A stretch of 64,000 bases of DNA from Cohnella abietis (GCF_004295585.1 NZ_AP019400.1:4066001-4130000); one strand, 5' to 3'; positions 51,833-61,992 are shown, counted from the stretch's first letter. Numbers and translations: made by a program. The notes: generated from the letters alone by a model not told the origin.

Positions 51833-53449
51833 TTAAAGCTTATAGTAGGATTTCAGCAACGGGATAAGGCCTAGCGGGTTTTTCCGCAAATGATTTGCGC
51901 TGAAGAAAATATCACCTTTAATTATTTCTGAATATTGTTCATTATAAATAAGCTGATTAATGATTTCTTGCGCATTACTCCAATCCGCTGCATCCTTGCT
52001 GCCGAGCTTGTAAGGTGCGTGGCCGATATAGAGATCGACTCCCGTTCCTTTGACCTCATTAACCCACCAATCGACTAACTTATCATACCGCGCTGCAGAA
52101 AATGTAAGGCTCCAATAAATTTGTGGAACGACATAATCGATCCAGTCTTGTTTAATCCAAGTCCGCACGTCCGCATACATACTATCGTAAGCCGTCACGC
52201 TCGCCTTTGTATCTGAGCCACTTTTGTCTTTCGCTAGGTTCCTCCATACACCGAACGGACTAATTCCAAACTGTAGCTTCGGCTTAGACTGGTGTATTGA
52301 TTTACCTAACTGCTGAACAAATTGATTAATATTATCCCGACGCCAGTCTTCCTTGTTCAAAATCGAACCACTATTATTAGTCAAGTAAGTAATATCATCC
52401 GCGAAGATACCACTAGAAGGATAGAAATAATCATCAAGATGAACACCGTCAATGTCATAATTATTTACAACTTCCATAATGACATCTATGATATGCTGTC
52501 GTGCGTCTGGAATGCCGGGATTTATGTACATAATAGTGCCGGATGTCACGATCCATTCCGGGTGGGTAATCGCCACATGGTTAGGAGCTAGATTTTCCGT
52601 CTTCACTTCCGTGTTAGCTCTGAACGGATTAAACCAAGCATGAAACTCCATTCCCCGTTTGTGCGTCTCCTCAATCATGAATGCTAGGGGATCATAATCC
52701 GGTGCTAGTCCCTGTTTTCCGGTTAAGTATTTCGACCAAGGTACAAGCGCTGACTTGTAGAAGCTATCTGCAGAAGGACGTACTTGTACGAATACGGAGT
52801 TCATCCCTACAGCCTGTAGCTCATCCAGCATTTGAACATATTCCTGTTGCTGCTTAGCCGATTTGCCATAGGATCCACTGGAAGGCCAATCTAAGTTATA
52901 GACCGTAGATACCCAAGCTCCATTAAGAAGTTTTTTCTCAGTCGAGCCGTCCCCATTTCCATTTCCATTTCCATTACCACTGCCATTACCGTTATCAATA
53001 TCATTATTGGATTGAAGATTAATAGTTTGCAAAGCTTGATTCCAGGCTACAAGCAGTCCCAGCTGATTACTCACAAAACGTAGCGGAACCACAATGCGAC
53101 CATTAATTAGCTGAACGGAAGTGTCTAAGCTAATGCTCTGCCCGTTAACCAACACATTTTTCTGCCCTACCGTCATGATGAGCGTTAAATCTGATTTTGT
53201 AATAGTAGCTGTTTTCGTATTTTGCTCCCATGATGCACCTGCACCAAGATTTTTGGTTATGACCGTTAGAGGCACCATCGTAATATTTACTTTAGGAATG
53301 ATGTAAGGTGCAGCCTCTGAGTTGATTTGATTCCCATCCAGATAAATACGTATTACTGTTGGTTCTTTTGCAAAAGAGGTATCTCCTAATACAGGCAAAA
53401 ACAGGACAATAGATAATAGAGTGTACAAAATACGGTAAAACAGCTTCAT
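51833..53449 (-). CDS. GH10-like (YngK-type) glycosidase with stalk domain
   Basis: A 538-residue secreted protein. Signal peptide 1-28; a copper-amine-oxidase-N-like stalk domain at 30-140 (INGRIVVPLRFVSNQLG); a Gly/Asn-rich linker with GNGNGNG; then a family-10-like glycosidase barrel from 165: GAWVSTVYNLDWP, FVQVRPSADSFY, EFHAWFNPFRAN, IDGVHLDDYFYP (catalytic region) and YVVPQIYWSL. Likely trims cell-wall or exopolysaccharide. GGAGG sits before the ATG at 53449; the longer frame from 53503 lacks a site. Confidence 0.88.
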   Translation of the reverse strand: MKLFYRILYTLLSIVLFLPVLGDTSFAKEPTVIRIYLDGNQINSEAAPYIIPKVNITMVPLTVITKNLGAGASWEQNTKTATITKSDLTLIMTVGQKNVLVNGQSISLDTSVQLINGRIVVPLRFVSNQLGLLVAWNQALQTINLQSNNDIDNGNGSGNGNGNGNGDGSTEKKLLNGAWVSTVYNLDWPSSGSYGKSAKQQQEYVQMLDELQAVGMNSVFVQVRPSADSFYKSALVPWSKYLTGKQGLAPDYDPLAFMIEETHKRGMEFHAWFNPFRANTEVKTENLAPNHVAITHPEWIVTSGTIMYINPGIPDARQHIIDVIMEVVNNYDIDGVHLDDYFYPSSGIFADDITYLTNNSGSILNKEDWRRDNINQFVQQLGKSIHQSKPKLQFGISPFGVWRNLAKDKSGSDTKASVTAYDSMYADVRTWIKQDWIDYVVPQIYWSLTFSAARYDKLVDWWVNEVKGTGVDLYIGHAPYKLGSKDAADWSNAQEIINQLIYNEQYSEIIKGDIFFSANHLRKNPLGLIPLLKSYYKL

Positions 53450-53540
53450 AAAACAATCCTCCAAAGTTAGTCTCATTACAATCCTACATTGCGATGTAAC
53501 CATTAGACGCTCTAGAGTGACATTTGTTTCATTATTCGAC

Positions 53541-54137
53541 TTAATTAGCGCTTTTGGACCATGTAAACATAGCTAATAGCTTCCCTGCTTCACTATCTTG
53601 AATTAACGTTGCCAGCCTCTTGAGCCTCGTTTCCTCTCTCTTGGCCCCATTTATCCACCAAATTGCCGATTTACGATACCGTGGAGATTGATTTTGAAAG
53701 AAGTCCCATGCCTTTTGATTAGCCATAAGCTGTTGCTCGTATTTGGGATCGAGCACAACATTCTCATCCTTCTGCTCATGCATATAGATAGCCGACTTTT
53801 CCAGCTTACGTCTCCCGAAAGCTGCTAGCCCCGCCGGACGCATCAGCCCTTGCTCAGTTAAATGTTCAACACGAGCAATATTAACCGCACTCCAAATACT
53901 GTTCGCTTTTCTCGGCGTAAACCGGATCGTGTAGCTTTCTTCGTCTCTACCTTTGCGAACGCCATCAATCCAGCCGTAGCACAACGCTTCATCCACAGAT
54001 TCAGGCCAAGTCATGCTAAGCTTTCCCGAGCCTTTCTTATAAAATAGAACCAACAAATGAGACACTTGCTCATGGTTATCATTAAGCCAGATCCGCCACT
54101 CTGCAGGTGAAGGGAAATACAAGACTTGATCATCCAT
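53541..54137 (-). CDS. YdeI/OmpD-associated-like protein
   Basis: A 198-residue protein matching the YdeI family: FPSPAEWRIWLNDNHEQ at the start, ALCYGWIDGVRKGRDEESYTIRFTPRK (shown here by ALCYGWIDG) near 50, and IWWINGAKREETRLKRLATL at the end. Such proteins have been linked to bacteriocin tolerance and sometimes carry DUF1801; a role here is unproven. GAGGTG precedes the ATG at 54137. Confidence 0.85.
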   Translation of the reverse strand: MDDQVLYFPSPAEWRIWLNDNHEQVSHLLVLFYKKGSGKLSMTWPESVDEALCYGWIDGVRKGRDEESYTIRFTPRKANSIWSAVNIARVEHLTEQGLMRPAGLAAFGRRKLEKSAIYMHEQKDENVVLDPKYEQQLMANQKAWDFFQNQSPRYRKSAIWWINGAKREETRLKRLATLIQDSEAGKLLAMFTWSKSAN

Positions 54138-54201
54138 TACAACAAAACACCTCAACTTTATTTATTCATTAGTTCTAATGTACACCATCCGGTACACACA
54201 T

Positions 54202-54231
54202 AAAAGCCAACACCCCTACTCTGGTGTTGGC
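54202..54231 (-). terminator. Hairpin terminator after the secreted protein gene
   Basis: GCCAACACC-CCTACTCT-GGTGTTGGC, nine perfect pairs, with TTTTA on the minus strand. Fifteen bases past the stop at 54246. Confidence 0.8.
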
Positions 54232-54245
54232 TCTCGTTTATTCCC

Positions 54246-54758
54246 TTAAGGAATAAATTGCTGTACGATTTTCGTAATTTTATTATTCTCAATGGTTAGA
54301 TGGTAAGGGTAGTCTTTCAAATTCATTTCGGAGCTATCGGAGAGCAGAGTCAGAAATTTACTCAAGTCAATCTGCTCATTCCAATTCGTAGTGGCTTCTT
54401 CAATTTTACCCGTGCGATTATAGATTTGCATATATATTTTGACATCGTCTGCTACTTCTAATGTTTGCAGCTGTGTGTCATCATTTACAATATAATAGCC
54501 GTCCGGAGCTTCCGTCATATCAGGATCCTGCTCCTTCTCGCGAAACACCTTATTAGCTTCCTCACCTTCATACCATTCTATGAAGTCGGCTTTAATATAG
54601 GTTTTACCATCTTGCTGATAGATTTGATCAATGTACGAGGCTTGCGTCTGCGAGTTTCTAGGGACAGGAGTATAATCGCTTGTATTTGCATGAATAAATC
54701 CGAGAGACACGAACCCCAACAACACGGCTGCAAGACTGAGAATCATTTTGTTAACCAT
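54246..54758 (-). CDS. Secreted protein, unknown
   Basis: A 170-residue exported protein: signal peptide at 1-25 (FIHA end), then an acidic mature part with YIDQIYQQDGKTYIKADFIEW, a pattern seen in uncharacterised Bacilli proteins with one or two copies of a 'YID.I....GKTYI..D.I.WY.G.EA' core. AAGGAGAG stands before the ATG. No enzyme motif seen. Confidence 0.65.
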   Translation of the reverse strand: MVNKMILSLAAVLLGFVSLGFIHANTSDYTPVPRNSQTQASYIDQIYQQDGKTYIKADFIEWYEGEEANKVFREKEQDPDMTEAPDGYYIVNDDTQLQTLEVADDVKIYMQIYNRTGKIEEATTNWNEQIDLSKFLTLLSDSSEMNLKDYPYHLTIENNKITKIVQQFIP

Positions 54759-54980
54759 AACCGCATTCTCTCCTTCTGGGGCACGGACTTGCTGCCCACA
54801 CTATCCTTTATCCATTAGACGTAAGTTTCAAACAGAAGGTTTCATGTCCACAGCAAAATTATTAAATTTTTTTAACTTTTGTGAATTTGAATCCGAAAGG
54901 GCATGCGAATGCTTGCAGAACCGTTGAAAACCCACCCATTAAACGTATTATGCCGAAGTGCCTTTTAGTCTGGATCGCAC
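54759..54980. other. Gap without a recognised gene
   Basis: About 220 bases upstream of the secreted protein gene; AT-rich near 54850. I see no ribosome site with a usable frame and no clear repeat. A -35-like TTGAAA exists on the minus strand near 54825, without a convincing -10. Confidence 0.4.
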
Positions 54981-55010
54981 AAAAAAAGCCCGCATAAGCG
55001 AGCTTTTTTT
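54981..55010. terminator. Bidirectional terminator
   Basis: AAAAAAGC-CC-GC-ATAA-GC-GA-GCTTTTTT, with T7 on both strands. Ends the transglutaminase/DUF4265-like set on the minus strand. Confidence 0.75.
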
Positions 55011-55036
55011 GTTATTCAGAATGCATCTTTCACATT

Positions 55037-55441
55037 CTATAAACCTATAATTCTATTCATCTCATCGTGGATCTCATAGGGCGCATCCTTCGGTATATTG
55101 ACGATAAACACACCGCCAAACACATGCTCCCACCGTCCATGTAAAGCCGTAATCCGACTCTTCACTGCATCAAGCTGTTGCGAATCTGTTGCTTCTTTAC
55201 TTAACAGCCAAGAAAACCGATTGTAATCGGATGTACGAACAGTTTCAAGATAAACATAAGTATCTGGCTCTTCCCTGACAAGTATCGTATCTCCGAATGC
55301 AACAAGCTCTGTGAATATCGGGTTTTCTTCTATTCTATAGAGGCTGTCTCCAACCTGAATGACGTCGATGACTTCAATCTCTCGACTGTCTTCGGTAAAC
55401 CGAATAGGTAGCTGCTGAATGTTACGAATAGGTCCCTTCAC
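55037..55441 (-). CDS. DUF4265-like protein
   Basis: A 134-residue cytoplasmic protein with the DUF4265 layout: IQVGDSLYRIEENPIF near 27-42, then FGDTILVREEPDTYVYLETV and a late VNIPKD strand. Family role unknown. The only usable start is GTG at 55441, with AAGGAG just one base away, an odd spacing that makes the start uncertain. Lies 27 bases after the transglutaminase gene. Confidence 0.65.
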   Translation of the reverse strand: MKGPIRNIQQLPIRFTEDSREIEVIDVIQVGDSLYRIEENPIFTELVAFGDTILVREEPDTYVYLETVRTSDYNRFSWLLSKEATDSQQLDAVKSRITALHGRWEHVFGGVFIVNIPKDAPYEIHDEMNRIIGL

Positions 55442-55468
55442 GCTCCTTCACTTAATCCCTTTATAGGA

Positions 55469-57868
55469 TTACAGCTCTATAATAATATAGTTACCTATAT
55501 CATATAAGGTTGCTTTTTCTAATCGATCGTTCGCGATCTCTTTAAACACATTCCTCGTTGCAGCCATAATTTTATCATCATCTATCTTGGCTAACATACG
55601 TACGGAAATAACCGGCTGCCCTTGCTTTAATAGCTCGGCTAGCTTGGTCTTGTATGCAGGCAACGTTTTGATCTCCAAATCATTAACAACATAGTAATCA
55701 TTAACGTTCGTAATTCCAATAAGATCGCTTAGCTCATCATCAAGCCAATACAATTCATCCGATACATAATCTAAGCTCTCAGCGGTTTTGTCACTGGAGT
55801 TATACAGTAAGTAAGGAACCCCTGCATTCGTTCGTCCGTTCGTTGGATCTACGTTCAACCATTCTGTACCTATTTTAACCTTATTCCAAGCATGAGGGAC
55901 ATCGCCCATTCTTCCTGTTACTACGATGGTATCAATTCCGGCTAAATCAGCAAGCAGCTTATATGAGTAGGCGTAGCTCATACAAACTCCAACTTTGTTC
56001 ACCATAATACCGTATGTCGTGAATGAATCATTATACTTATCATCTACAGTCCGGTAATTATTTTTCTTAGCACTCTCTAATGCAGCATCATCGTACTTTG
56101 TGTTGCTATCCAAATAGTCATATATAGCTTTGCGCTTTTCCTCATCGCTCATGCTTGGTGTAATAACCTTAGCGACAACTTTCTTAGCCTCAGTAACAAC
56201 ACTCTTCTGCTTCTTTTTCATCACATCAGTGGAATCCTCGTACTTAATTCTAAGCGTCAGTGTACGATAGTTGTAGCCGTAGCTTTTCACCCCTATTATT
56301 AAGGGGTTCTGATACATGACCTTTTGCATCGTATCGATTAAGGTTTCCGAATTTTGTGCTTCTGGAAAAGCTTTGAGTGATATCTTCTCCTGTCCGGCGA
56401 TCATACTTCTGGCAAGATACTCTTCAATTGCAGAGTCCGCGTTTAACTCTACCTCACTCAGGATATCCGGATTAGAAATCACTCCCTGATTTCCCTCTTT
56501 AACTTGTTTACTCGTATTATTTCTCTGCTTGTCTATTAAGTCGAATGCAGATTTGGGAGAATTGCCCTTATCAGTAGAATTCTCATCCTCAATGATTGTC
56601 GGCAAATCTGGAGTAGGCACATAATCTGTCGTATTGACAGGTTCAATATACCCCGCGCTCGACTCCTGAGTATGACTGTTCTCGAATGCCTCTTTGTCCT
56701 TCTTGGTCACATTCCAAACATTCACGTAACCCTTTAATGCCGTTCCTTTCACATGAAAACGAACACTTGGTTCTCTAAATTCACCTAATTCTATCGTTGA
56801 AGTTTCCCAAATGATATCTTTTGTGACAATGGAGCCATTTAAGAACTTTACTTTCATTTTCTTAGGCAGCTCGGATAGCGTTTCATAGGATGTAAAATGA
56901 ACGATGTCGACTGGGTCCACCGGAAGCTTATTTGACAAGGCATGCGTGCTTACAGCAGCGCTAAAGTTGGACTCCTTGCGCCCCTTAATGGCTGTAACAT
57001 AATAATCTCCGCCGACCGAATAGTTCTGACCCGATATATATCCGTCCTCATCACCATTAATGCTACCCTTACCAAAGAAATCAATATACTCTGTATTATG
57101 GACAGTACCGTATAATAAAGGATATTGATCCGCATATCCTTCCTTCGCCCCGGAAATCGCGTCATTAAATTCATTACTTTTCACCCTGTTGCTATTGTAG
57201 ACTTTATACCCGTCCACACCTTCAATCGCATCCCATACTAGCTTAAAACGTCCATCTGCGCTAATTTCATATCTAAGGTTAGGGACAGGAACCTCGGACT
57301 TGACGGTAAAAGGAATAATGATAGGTTGTTCAAGCTTTGTTGGTGTGCTGGCTTCCATATCATAGTTAATACGAATGTAATAGATTGGGGCATTCCCCCA
57401 ATATCCATCGTAGCCGCCATAGGTTTCCGTAGATACCAAAACACCGATTAAGGGCTTAACTTCAAGCACCGACTTATTATTTTTATCGTCCAAGTAATCT
57501 GTGAGAGTATCAATCTCACTTTTGCGCAAAGCTTTGATGTCTGTATGAACGGAAATAACATCCTCGGGCTTAATGCCCGTAATATCCGATTTAAAGCTAA
57601 ATTTGAATGCCTCATCGCGTTTGACATTGTACAGGGGCATCACTGCGTTATTCGTTTCTGTTTTATATTTCTTCTTTAAATCTAATACAGTCAAACCGCC
57701 ATTGGAATTCGCAGATCCTTCTGTATTCTGAATGGGAGATTTGCTTTCCTTTTCCACGCTATCTTTCCGCACATTATCTTTCTCAGCAACCTTACCCGAA
57801 TCTGATCCGCCCATACATCCCGTAAGAACGACACACATAACCAATAAGCCTATAATTAACCTCTTCAA
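55469..57868 (-). CDS. Transglutaminase-domain lipoprotein
   Basis: A 799-residue wall or membrane-bound protein. Lipoprotein signal VLTGC near residue 18. N-terminal two-thirds is beta-rich with a fibronectin-like section (YEISADGRFKLVWDAIEGVDGYKVY near 205, cited here by FKLVWDAIEGVDGYKVY) . The transglutaminase core is near 600-715: Cys in NKVGVCMSYAYSYKLL, His in GDVPHAWNKVKIG and Asp in WLNVDPTNGR. It may act as a peptidase or cross-linker at the surface. Starts with TTG at 57868 behind AGGTG. Confidence 0.85.
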   Translation of the reverse strand: MKRLIIGLLVMCVVLTGCMGGSDSGKVAEKDNVRKDSVEKESKSPIQNTEGSANSNGGLTVLDLKKKYKTETNNAVMPLYNVKRDEAFKFSFKSDITGIKPEDVISVHTDIKALRKSEIDTLTDYLDDKNNKSVLEVKPLIGVLVSTETYGGYDGYWGNAPIYYIRINYDMEASTPTKLEQPIIIPFTVKSEVPVPNLRYEISADGRFKLVWDAIEGVDGYKVYNSNRVKSNEFNDAISGAKEGYADQYPLLYGTVHNTEYIDFFGKGSINGDEDGYISGQNYSVGGDYYVTAIKGRKESNFSAAVSTHALSNKLPVDPVDIVHFTSYETLSELPKKMKVKFLNGSIVTKDIIWETSTIELGEFREPSVRFHVKGTALKGYVNVWNVTKKDKEAFENSHTQESSAGYIEPVNTTDYVPTPDLPTIIEDENSTDKGNSPKSAFDLIDKQRNNTSKQVKEGNQGVISNPDILSEVELNADSAIEEYLARSMIAGQEKISLKAFPEAQNSETLIDTMQKVMYQNPLIIGVKSYGYNYRTLTLRIKYEDSTDVMKKKQKSVVTEAKKVVAKVITPSMSDEEKRKAIYDYLDSNTKYDDAALESAKKNNYRTVDDKYNDSFTTYGIMVNKVGVCMSYAYSYKLLADLAGIDTIVVTGRMGDVPHAWNKVKIGTEWLNVDPTNGRTNAGVPYLLYNSSDKTAESLDYVSDELYWLDDELSDLIGITNVNDYYVVNDLEIKTLPAYKTKLAELLKQGQPVISVRMLAKIDDDKIMAATRNVFKEIANDRLEKATLYDIGNYIIIEL

Positions 57869-58052
57869 ACCCTACACCTACCGTTTCATCGCTCTATGTT
57901 AGTAAACTAGTAATATTCTATATATTACCACACCCTATCTAATTTGGCTGTCATTCCCTTCCTATTCTCTTTCTGACTTCATATGAAAATAACCTTTTGG
58001 GCGCTTCCCGCATAGAATGTAGCACTTGAATCACCAAGGGAGATGAATATCG

Positions 58053-58814
58053 ATGTATCATTATTATAGCTATCGTGAGCAGCCTCTTACCTTCGTGCTC
58101 ATTCACGGCTCGTGGGCGGATGCCAGCTTTTGGGACGGAATAGCGGCACATTTGCGCCAAATGGGTCATATTGTCTATACACCAGAGTACCCCGGACACG
58201 GCGCTGACCCCAATAAAAATGTCACTCACGAGATGTTAACCAAATCTATTGTCAATTTCATAATCGCGAATCAATTGAGAGATATTGTCCTTGTTGGACA
58301 TAGCTTTGGCGGAACTCTCATTCAGAAGGTCGCAGAAATCGTTCCAGACCGAATTAGAAGACTTGTTTTTTTAGATGCCTTTGTTCTCCTAGACGGTGAG
58401 AGCGTAGTAGATGAATTTCAAGCGGGCACACGGGCAACTTTCGAGCAGCTTAGAAAAAACAGTAAGAACGATACGATCATGCTGCCCTTTCCGATTTTCC
58501 GTGAAACCTTCGTTAACTTAGCTAGCTTAGGCTTAGCCCAACAAATATATGATCAAGTATCGCCTGAGCCTGCAAAGCCTCTATTCGAAAAGCTAGATCT
58601 GAAGAAGTTTTATACGCTTAATACCCCTCGTAGCTATGTTTACCTCACAGAGGATACAGCATTGCCTCAAGGCAATGACGTAGGATGGCATCCGCACATG
58701 TCCAACAGACTAGGCTTGTTCCGTTTCATTCAAGGAAACGGAGATCACATCTCAACGGCTAAAACCCACCCTGCCTATTTAGCAAACAAATTATATGAGG
58801 CTGGAAGGGATTAA
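58053..58814 (+). CDS. Alpha/beta hydrolase
   Basis: A 253-residue hydrolase of the esterase/hydroxynitrile-lyase-like group. Oxyanion FVLIHGSWADASFW near 14, nucleophile LVGHSFGG near 88 and a late His in GNGDHISTAKTHPAYLA near 235; acid residue likely in the YLTEDTALPQ region. GGGAGA precedes the ATG. Divergent from the transglutaminase gene; substrate unknown. Confidence 0.88.
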   Translation: MYHYYSYREQPLTFVLIHGSWADASFWDGIAAHLRQMGHIVYTPEYPGHGADPNKNVTHEMLTKSIVNFIIANQLRDIVLVGHSFGGTLIQKVAEIVPDRIRRLVFLDAFVLLDGESVVDEFQAGTRATFEQLRKNSKNDTIMLPFPIFRETFVNLASLGLAQQIYDQVSPEPAKPLFEKLDLKKFYTLNTPRSYVYLTEDTALPQGNDVGWHPHMSNRLGLFRFIQGNGDHISTAKTHPAYLANKLYEAGRD

Positions 58815-58838
58815 GGTGTAGCGGTAGCTTGTACCCTG

Positions 58839-58892
58839 GCATACAAAAAAGCTCAAGCATGAATGACCTCTGCTTGAGCTTTTTTATATGCC
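58839..58892. terminator. Bidirectional terminator between convergent genes
   Basis: AAAAAAGCTCAAGC and GCTTGAGCTTTTTT pair over 14 bases; outer GGCATA/TATGCC extends the stem. Serves the hydrolase gene and the PLP lyase gene. Confidence 0.92.
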
Positions 58893-58954
58893 AGGATTAG
58901 GCTTAAATCGTTTAGCTACTCTGCCAGTAGCCTACTCTTCTAATCTATCTTCCT

Positions 58955-60145
58955 TTATAGGCTAGCTAACGCCTGATTAAAGTCTTCCATTAAATCATCG
59001 ATATCCTCGAGCCCAACAGATATCCTAGCGGTGTGCTCTAATCGGGTTTCATGCTCGGTGCGAGTTTTCTGTTCAGGATTAATGCCTAGACCCGGGGAAT
59101 AAATTAGACTTTCGAAGCCTCCCCAGCTCACGCCGATTTGAAATAGCTTCAGATTGTTCATTAGCTTTGCTACAGCAGATGGACCTCCATGTAGCTCAAA
59201 GCTGAACAAACCCGTACTCCCACTAAACTGTTTTACCGCAAGCTCATGCTGCTCATGCTGCTCCAGCAGTGGGAGATTAACTCTGCTGACTTGAGGGTGC
59301 TGGCTAAGCATAAGCGCAATTTGCATTGCGGATTCGGCATGCTGCTTCATACGTAGTCCGAATGTCTTCAGTCCACGAGTAAGCAGCCATGCCTCCAGCG
59401 GTGCTAATGTAGCCCCAAGTAATGCAATCTCATTGTTCGCTATGGCGTCGATCCGCTCTTGCGAAGCAATGACTACGCCAGCAGTCACATCACTGTGACC
59501 TGACAAATATTTGGAAGCGGAATGAATGACGATGTCAATGCCCCATTCAATGGGGCGCATAGTTGCAGGTGTTGCACAAGTGTTATCCATTACCGTTAGT
59601 AATTGATGTTCCTTGGCGATTTGGACGACAGCCGGAATATCGAACACATCCATGAAGAAGGTTGAAAACCCTTCACAATACAGCATTTTCGTATTCGGCT
59701 TAATCGCTGCTTGTACCTGGTCTAATTGTCTGAAATCCACGAAATCAGCAGTAATACCAAACTTAGGCAAGTAGTTCTGAAGCAGCTGATATGTGCCATT
59801 GTATATCGGATAGCTGCACACCACATGGTCGCCTTGGCTCAAGCAGTGAAGCAACGTAGAGGAAATCGCCGCCATTCCTGAAGTGAACAGCTTAGCCGCT
59901 TCTCCCTTTTCCAACGCCGCTAGCTTCTTCTCTGCTATCTGCTGAGTAGGATTAGAAATTCTTGAATAATAATAAGTTTCTTCCTGCCATTGCGATTGTT
60001 GGAATGCCTCATACGAATCAAATGTAAAAAGTGTATTAATAAATACGGGTGGAACAACCGCTCCTAGAAACGTTTCATCCCCATAGTGGGCAAGAATGGT
60101 CTGCATACCTGCATCCTTGGTTTTTTTGCCTAATTGCTTACTCAT
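58955..60145 (-). CDS. Cys/Met-metabolism PLP enzyme (gamma-lyase or cystathionine lyase type)
   Basis: A 396-residue fold-type I PLP enzyme. Schiff-base Lys in SASKYLSGHSDVTAG near 205, YYYSRISNPT near 57, SGMAAISSTLL near 88, DNTCATPATMRPIEWGID near 175. The loop usually read ESP.NP is CEGFSTFFMDV here, which may alter specificity. It could split methionine, cystathionine or a related amino acid. GAGAGG stands before the ATG. Located past the sugar ABC genes but likely not part of that pathway. Confidence 0.85.
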   Translation of the reverse strand: MSKQLGKKTKDAGMQTILAHYGDETFLGAVVPPVFINTLFTFDSYEAFQQSQWQEETYYYSRISNPTQQIAEKKLAALEKGEAAKLFTSGMAAISSTLLHCLSQGDHVVCSYPIYNGTYQLLQNYLPKFGITADFVDFRQLDQVQAAIKPNTKMLYCEGFSTFFMDVFDIPAVVQIAKEHQLLTVMDNTCATPATMRPIEWGIDIVIHSASKYLSGHSDVTAGVVIASQERIDAIANNEIALLGATLAPLEAWLLTRGLKTFGLRMKQHAESAMQIALMLSQHPQVSRVNLPLLEQHEQHELAVKQFSGSTGLFSFELHGGPSAVAKLMNNLKLFQIGVSWGGFESLIYSPGLGINPEQKTRTEHETRLEHTARISVGLEDIDDLMEDFNQALASL

Positions 60146-60192
60146 CTTGTCCTCTCCACCCTCTACCTCTATCTATTCAAACTTATCGAGTG

Positions 60193-61029
60193 TTATCCTT
60201 TAACAGCTCCGTCTGTCAGTCCATCTACAACAAAACGCTGTACAATTGCAAACATAATTAATGAAGGAACAAGCGCCATAACAGCACCAGCTGTCATTAC
60301 TCCCCAGTTGACATCATAGTTCTGTACGAACATAGAAAGCCCAACAGGAATCGTCTTAAATTCATCACTGCTAATAAACATGATGGCACAGAGCAATTCA
60401 TTCCAAGCTCCGATAAATGCGAATACGAAGGTAGCTACAATTCCAGGAAGCATAATCGGTAGCACGACCCGGAAGAGTGCCCGCAGCTTGCTACAGCCGT
60501 CGATTAAAGCCGCTTCCTCTAAATCTACCGGTATTCTATCGAAGAAGCTTCGCATGAGTATTAGACAGAATGGAATATTACCCACGATATAAATCATGAT
60601 CAAGCCGCCTAGATTGTTCATTAAACCAATCTTGCTGAACAGAATAACGGTTGGAATCATAACCATTACACCGGGAATCATTTGGGTTAGCAATAAGCCA
60701 TACACAGCCATTTGCTTCCCTCTGAATTTATAACGTGCTAGCGCGTATCCACCTAGAATCGCGAAGCAGGTTGTGAATAATCCAGTTCCTAACGACACGA
60801 GAACACTGTTTTTCAGAAAAACATCGAAATTAGAGGATTGCCATAATACTCTGTAGTTGTCTAATGTGAAATTTTTGGGCCAGTATTGAATGTCTGTAGT
60901 AAGGATATCCAGTTTCGGCTTCAAGGAAGTAATAAATAGCCAGTAGAATGGCAGAAGGACCCCGAGTAGAAACATAGTAAGTATTAATACACGAGATATC
61001 GTAATCAAGGCGCGTTGGGTTCTAATCAT
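60193..61029 (-). CDS. Sugar ABC transporter permease (MalG-type)
   Basis: A 278-residue inner-membrane subunit with six helices and the ATPase-docking EAA motif EEAALIDGCSKLRALFRVVLPIMLPG (abbreviated here to EEAALIDGCSKLRALF) near 180. Belongs to CUT1 importers. Its start codon overlaps the stop of the other permease (TGATG). No ATPase gene is in the window, so a shared MsmK-like ATPase elsewhere is likely. Confidence 0.92.
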   Translation of the reverse strand: MIRTQRALITISRVLILTMFLLGVLLPFYWLFITSLKPKLDILTTDIQYWPKNFTLDNYRVLWQSSNFDVFLKNSVLVSLGTGLFTTCFAILGGYALARYKFRGKQMAVYGLLLTQMIPGVMVMIPTVILFSKIGLMNNLGGLIMIYIVGNIPFCLILMRSFFDRIPVDLEEAALIDGCSKLRALFRVVLPIMLPGIVATFVFAFIGAWNELLCAIMFISSDEFKTIPVGLSMFVQNYDVNWGVMTAGAVMALVPSLIMFAIVQRFVVDGLTDGAVKG

Positions 61030-61913
61030 CAGAAATTACCCGCCTTCTCGAATTTAGTCGCCCTCATGAACAGGTAGCAGAATACGATCAACAGCGCCAT
61101 GAAGAACAGACCGATTGCCGATGCTTGACCATAATCCAAAGTGGCATACGCTTTCATGAACATGTAGGAAGAAAGAATATTAGAGGAATTAGCTGGTCCT
61201 CCAGCCGTCATAATATAGATGAGATCAGCTGCGGCAAATACCCATATTGTCCGTAGTAATAAAGTAAGTACAATCGTTTGCTTAATGTAGCTGAAAGTAA
61301 TATGCCAGAACTTAGACCATATCCCAGCACCATCGATAGAAGCAGCTTCGTACAAATCCTCAGGTATAGACTGCATGGCTGCAAGCAGCATGATGGCAAA
61401 GAAAGGAACTCCATACCAAATCATCGTCAGAATAACGGTGTACAGTGCTAGATTAGGATCGGATAAGAAATAGATTTTGTTCTCAATAATGCCCCATTTC
61501 ATTAACAAGTCATTAACTGGACCATATTCGGCATTTAGCAACCAACGGAAGGTTAAGCCTACTACGAACGAGGATACCGCCCAAGGCAGAAATACAATCG
61601 CTTGGTAGAAGTTTCTTCCTGGGAATGGTTTTCTTAACGCCAAGGCTAAAATAAATCCTAGAACAAACTGCCCGCCTACTGTGAGTACAACCCACAGAAA
61701 TGAATTGCGGAGAACCATACCGAAATTGGCGTCTTGAAAAACCGCTTTGAAGTTAGCTATCCCATTGAAGCCAATATCATTCGGAGCGGTAAGCTTATAG
61801 CTTTGAAAGGCATATAAGAAGGAGCTCAGCAAAGGGTAGATTAGGAAAATAAACAAAAGAAGAAAGCTTGGAGCTAGCATAAAGTAAGGCTCTTTTGATC
61901 TAAATCGTTTCAT
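61029..61913 (-). CDS. Sugar ABC transporter permease (MalF-type)
   Basis: A 294-residue CUT1 permease: six helices, EAA loop EDLYEAASIDGAGIWSKF near 185. Pairs with the MalG-type protein as the channel. AAGGAGG before the ATG; 79 bases after the binding-protein gene. Sugar not identifiable. Confidence 0.92.
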   Translation of the reverse strand: MKRFRSKEPYFMLAPSFLLLFIFLIYPLLSSFLYAFQSYKLTAPNDIGFNGIANFKAVFQDANFGMVLRNSFLWVVLTVGGQFVLGFILALALRKPFPGRNFYQAIVFLPWAVSSFVVGLTFRWLLNAEYGPVNDLLMKWGIIENKIYFLSDPNLALYTVILTMIWYGVPFFAIMLLAAMQSIPEDLYEAASIDGAGIWSKFWHITFSYIKQTIVLTLLLRTIWVFAAADLIYIMTAGGPANSSNILSSYMFMKAYATLDYGQASAIGLFFMALLIVFCYLFMRATKFEKAGNF

Positions 61914-61992
61914 TAGAGGAATCCTCCTTGCCGTTCATGAATGTAAGCAGCAGGGAAAATCTCTTTTCCCTGCCCCACTTCCTGACTGGCTA

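Noticed and set aside
51232..51874. Small open frames within array C
   Set aside because: Repeat-derived translation in shifting frames; no start signals.
60040..60070. GGGTGGAAC-like T-box string near the PLP lyase start
   Set aside because: It lies inside the coding sequence of the lyase and has no specifier stem or antiterminator context.
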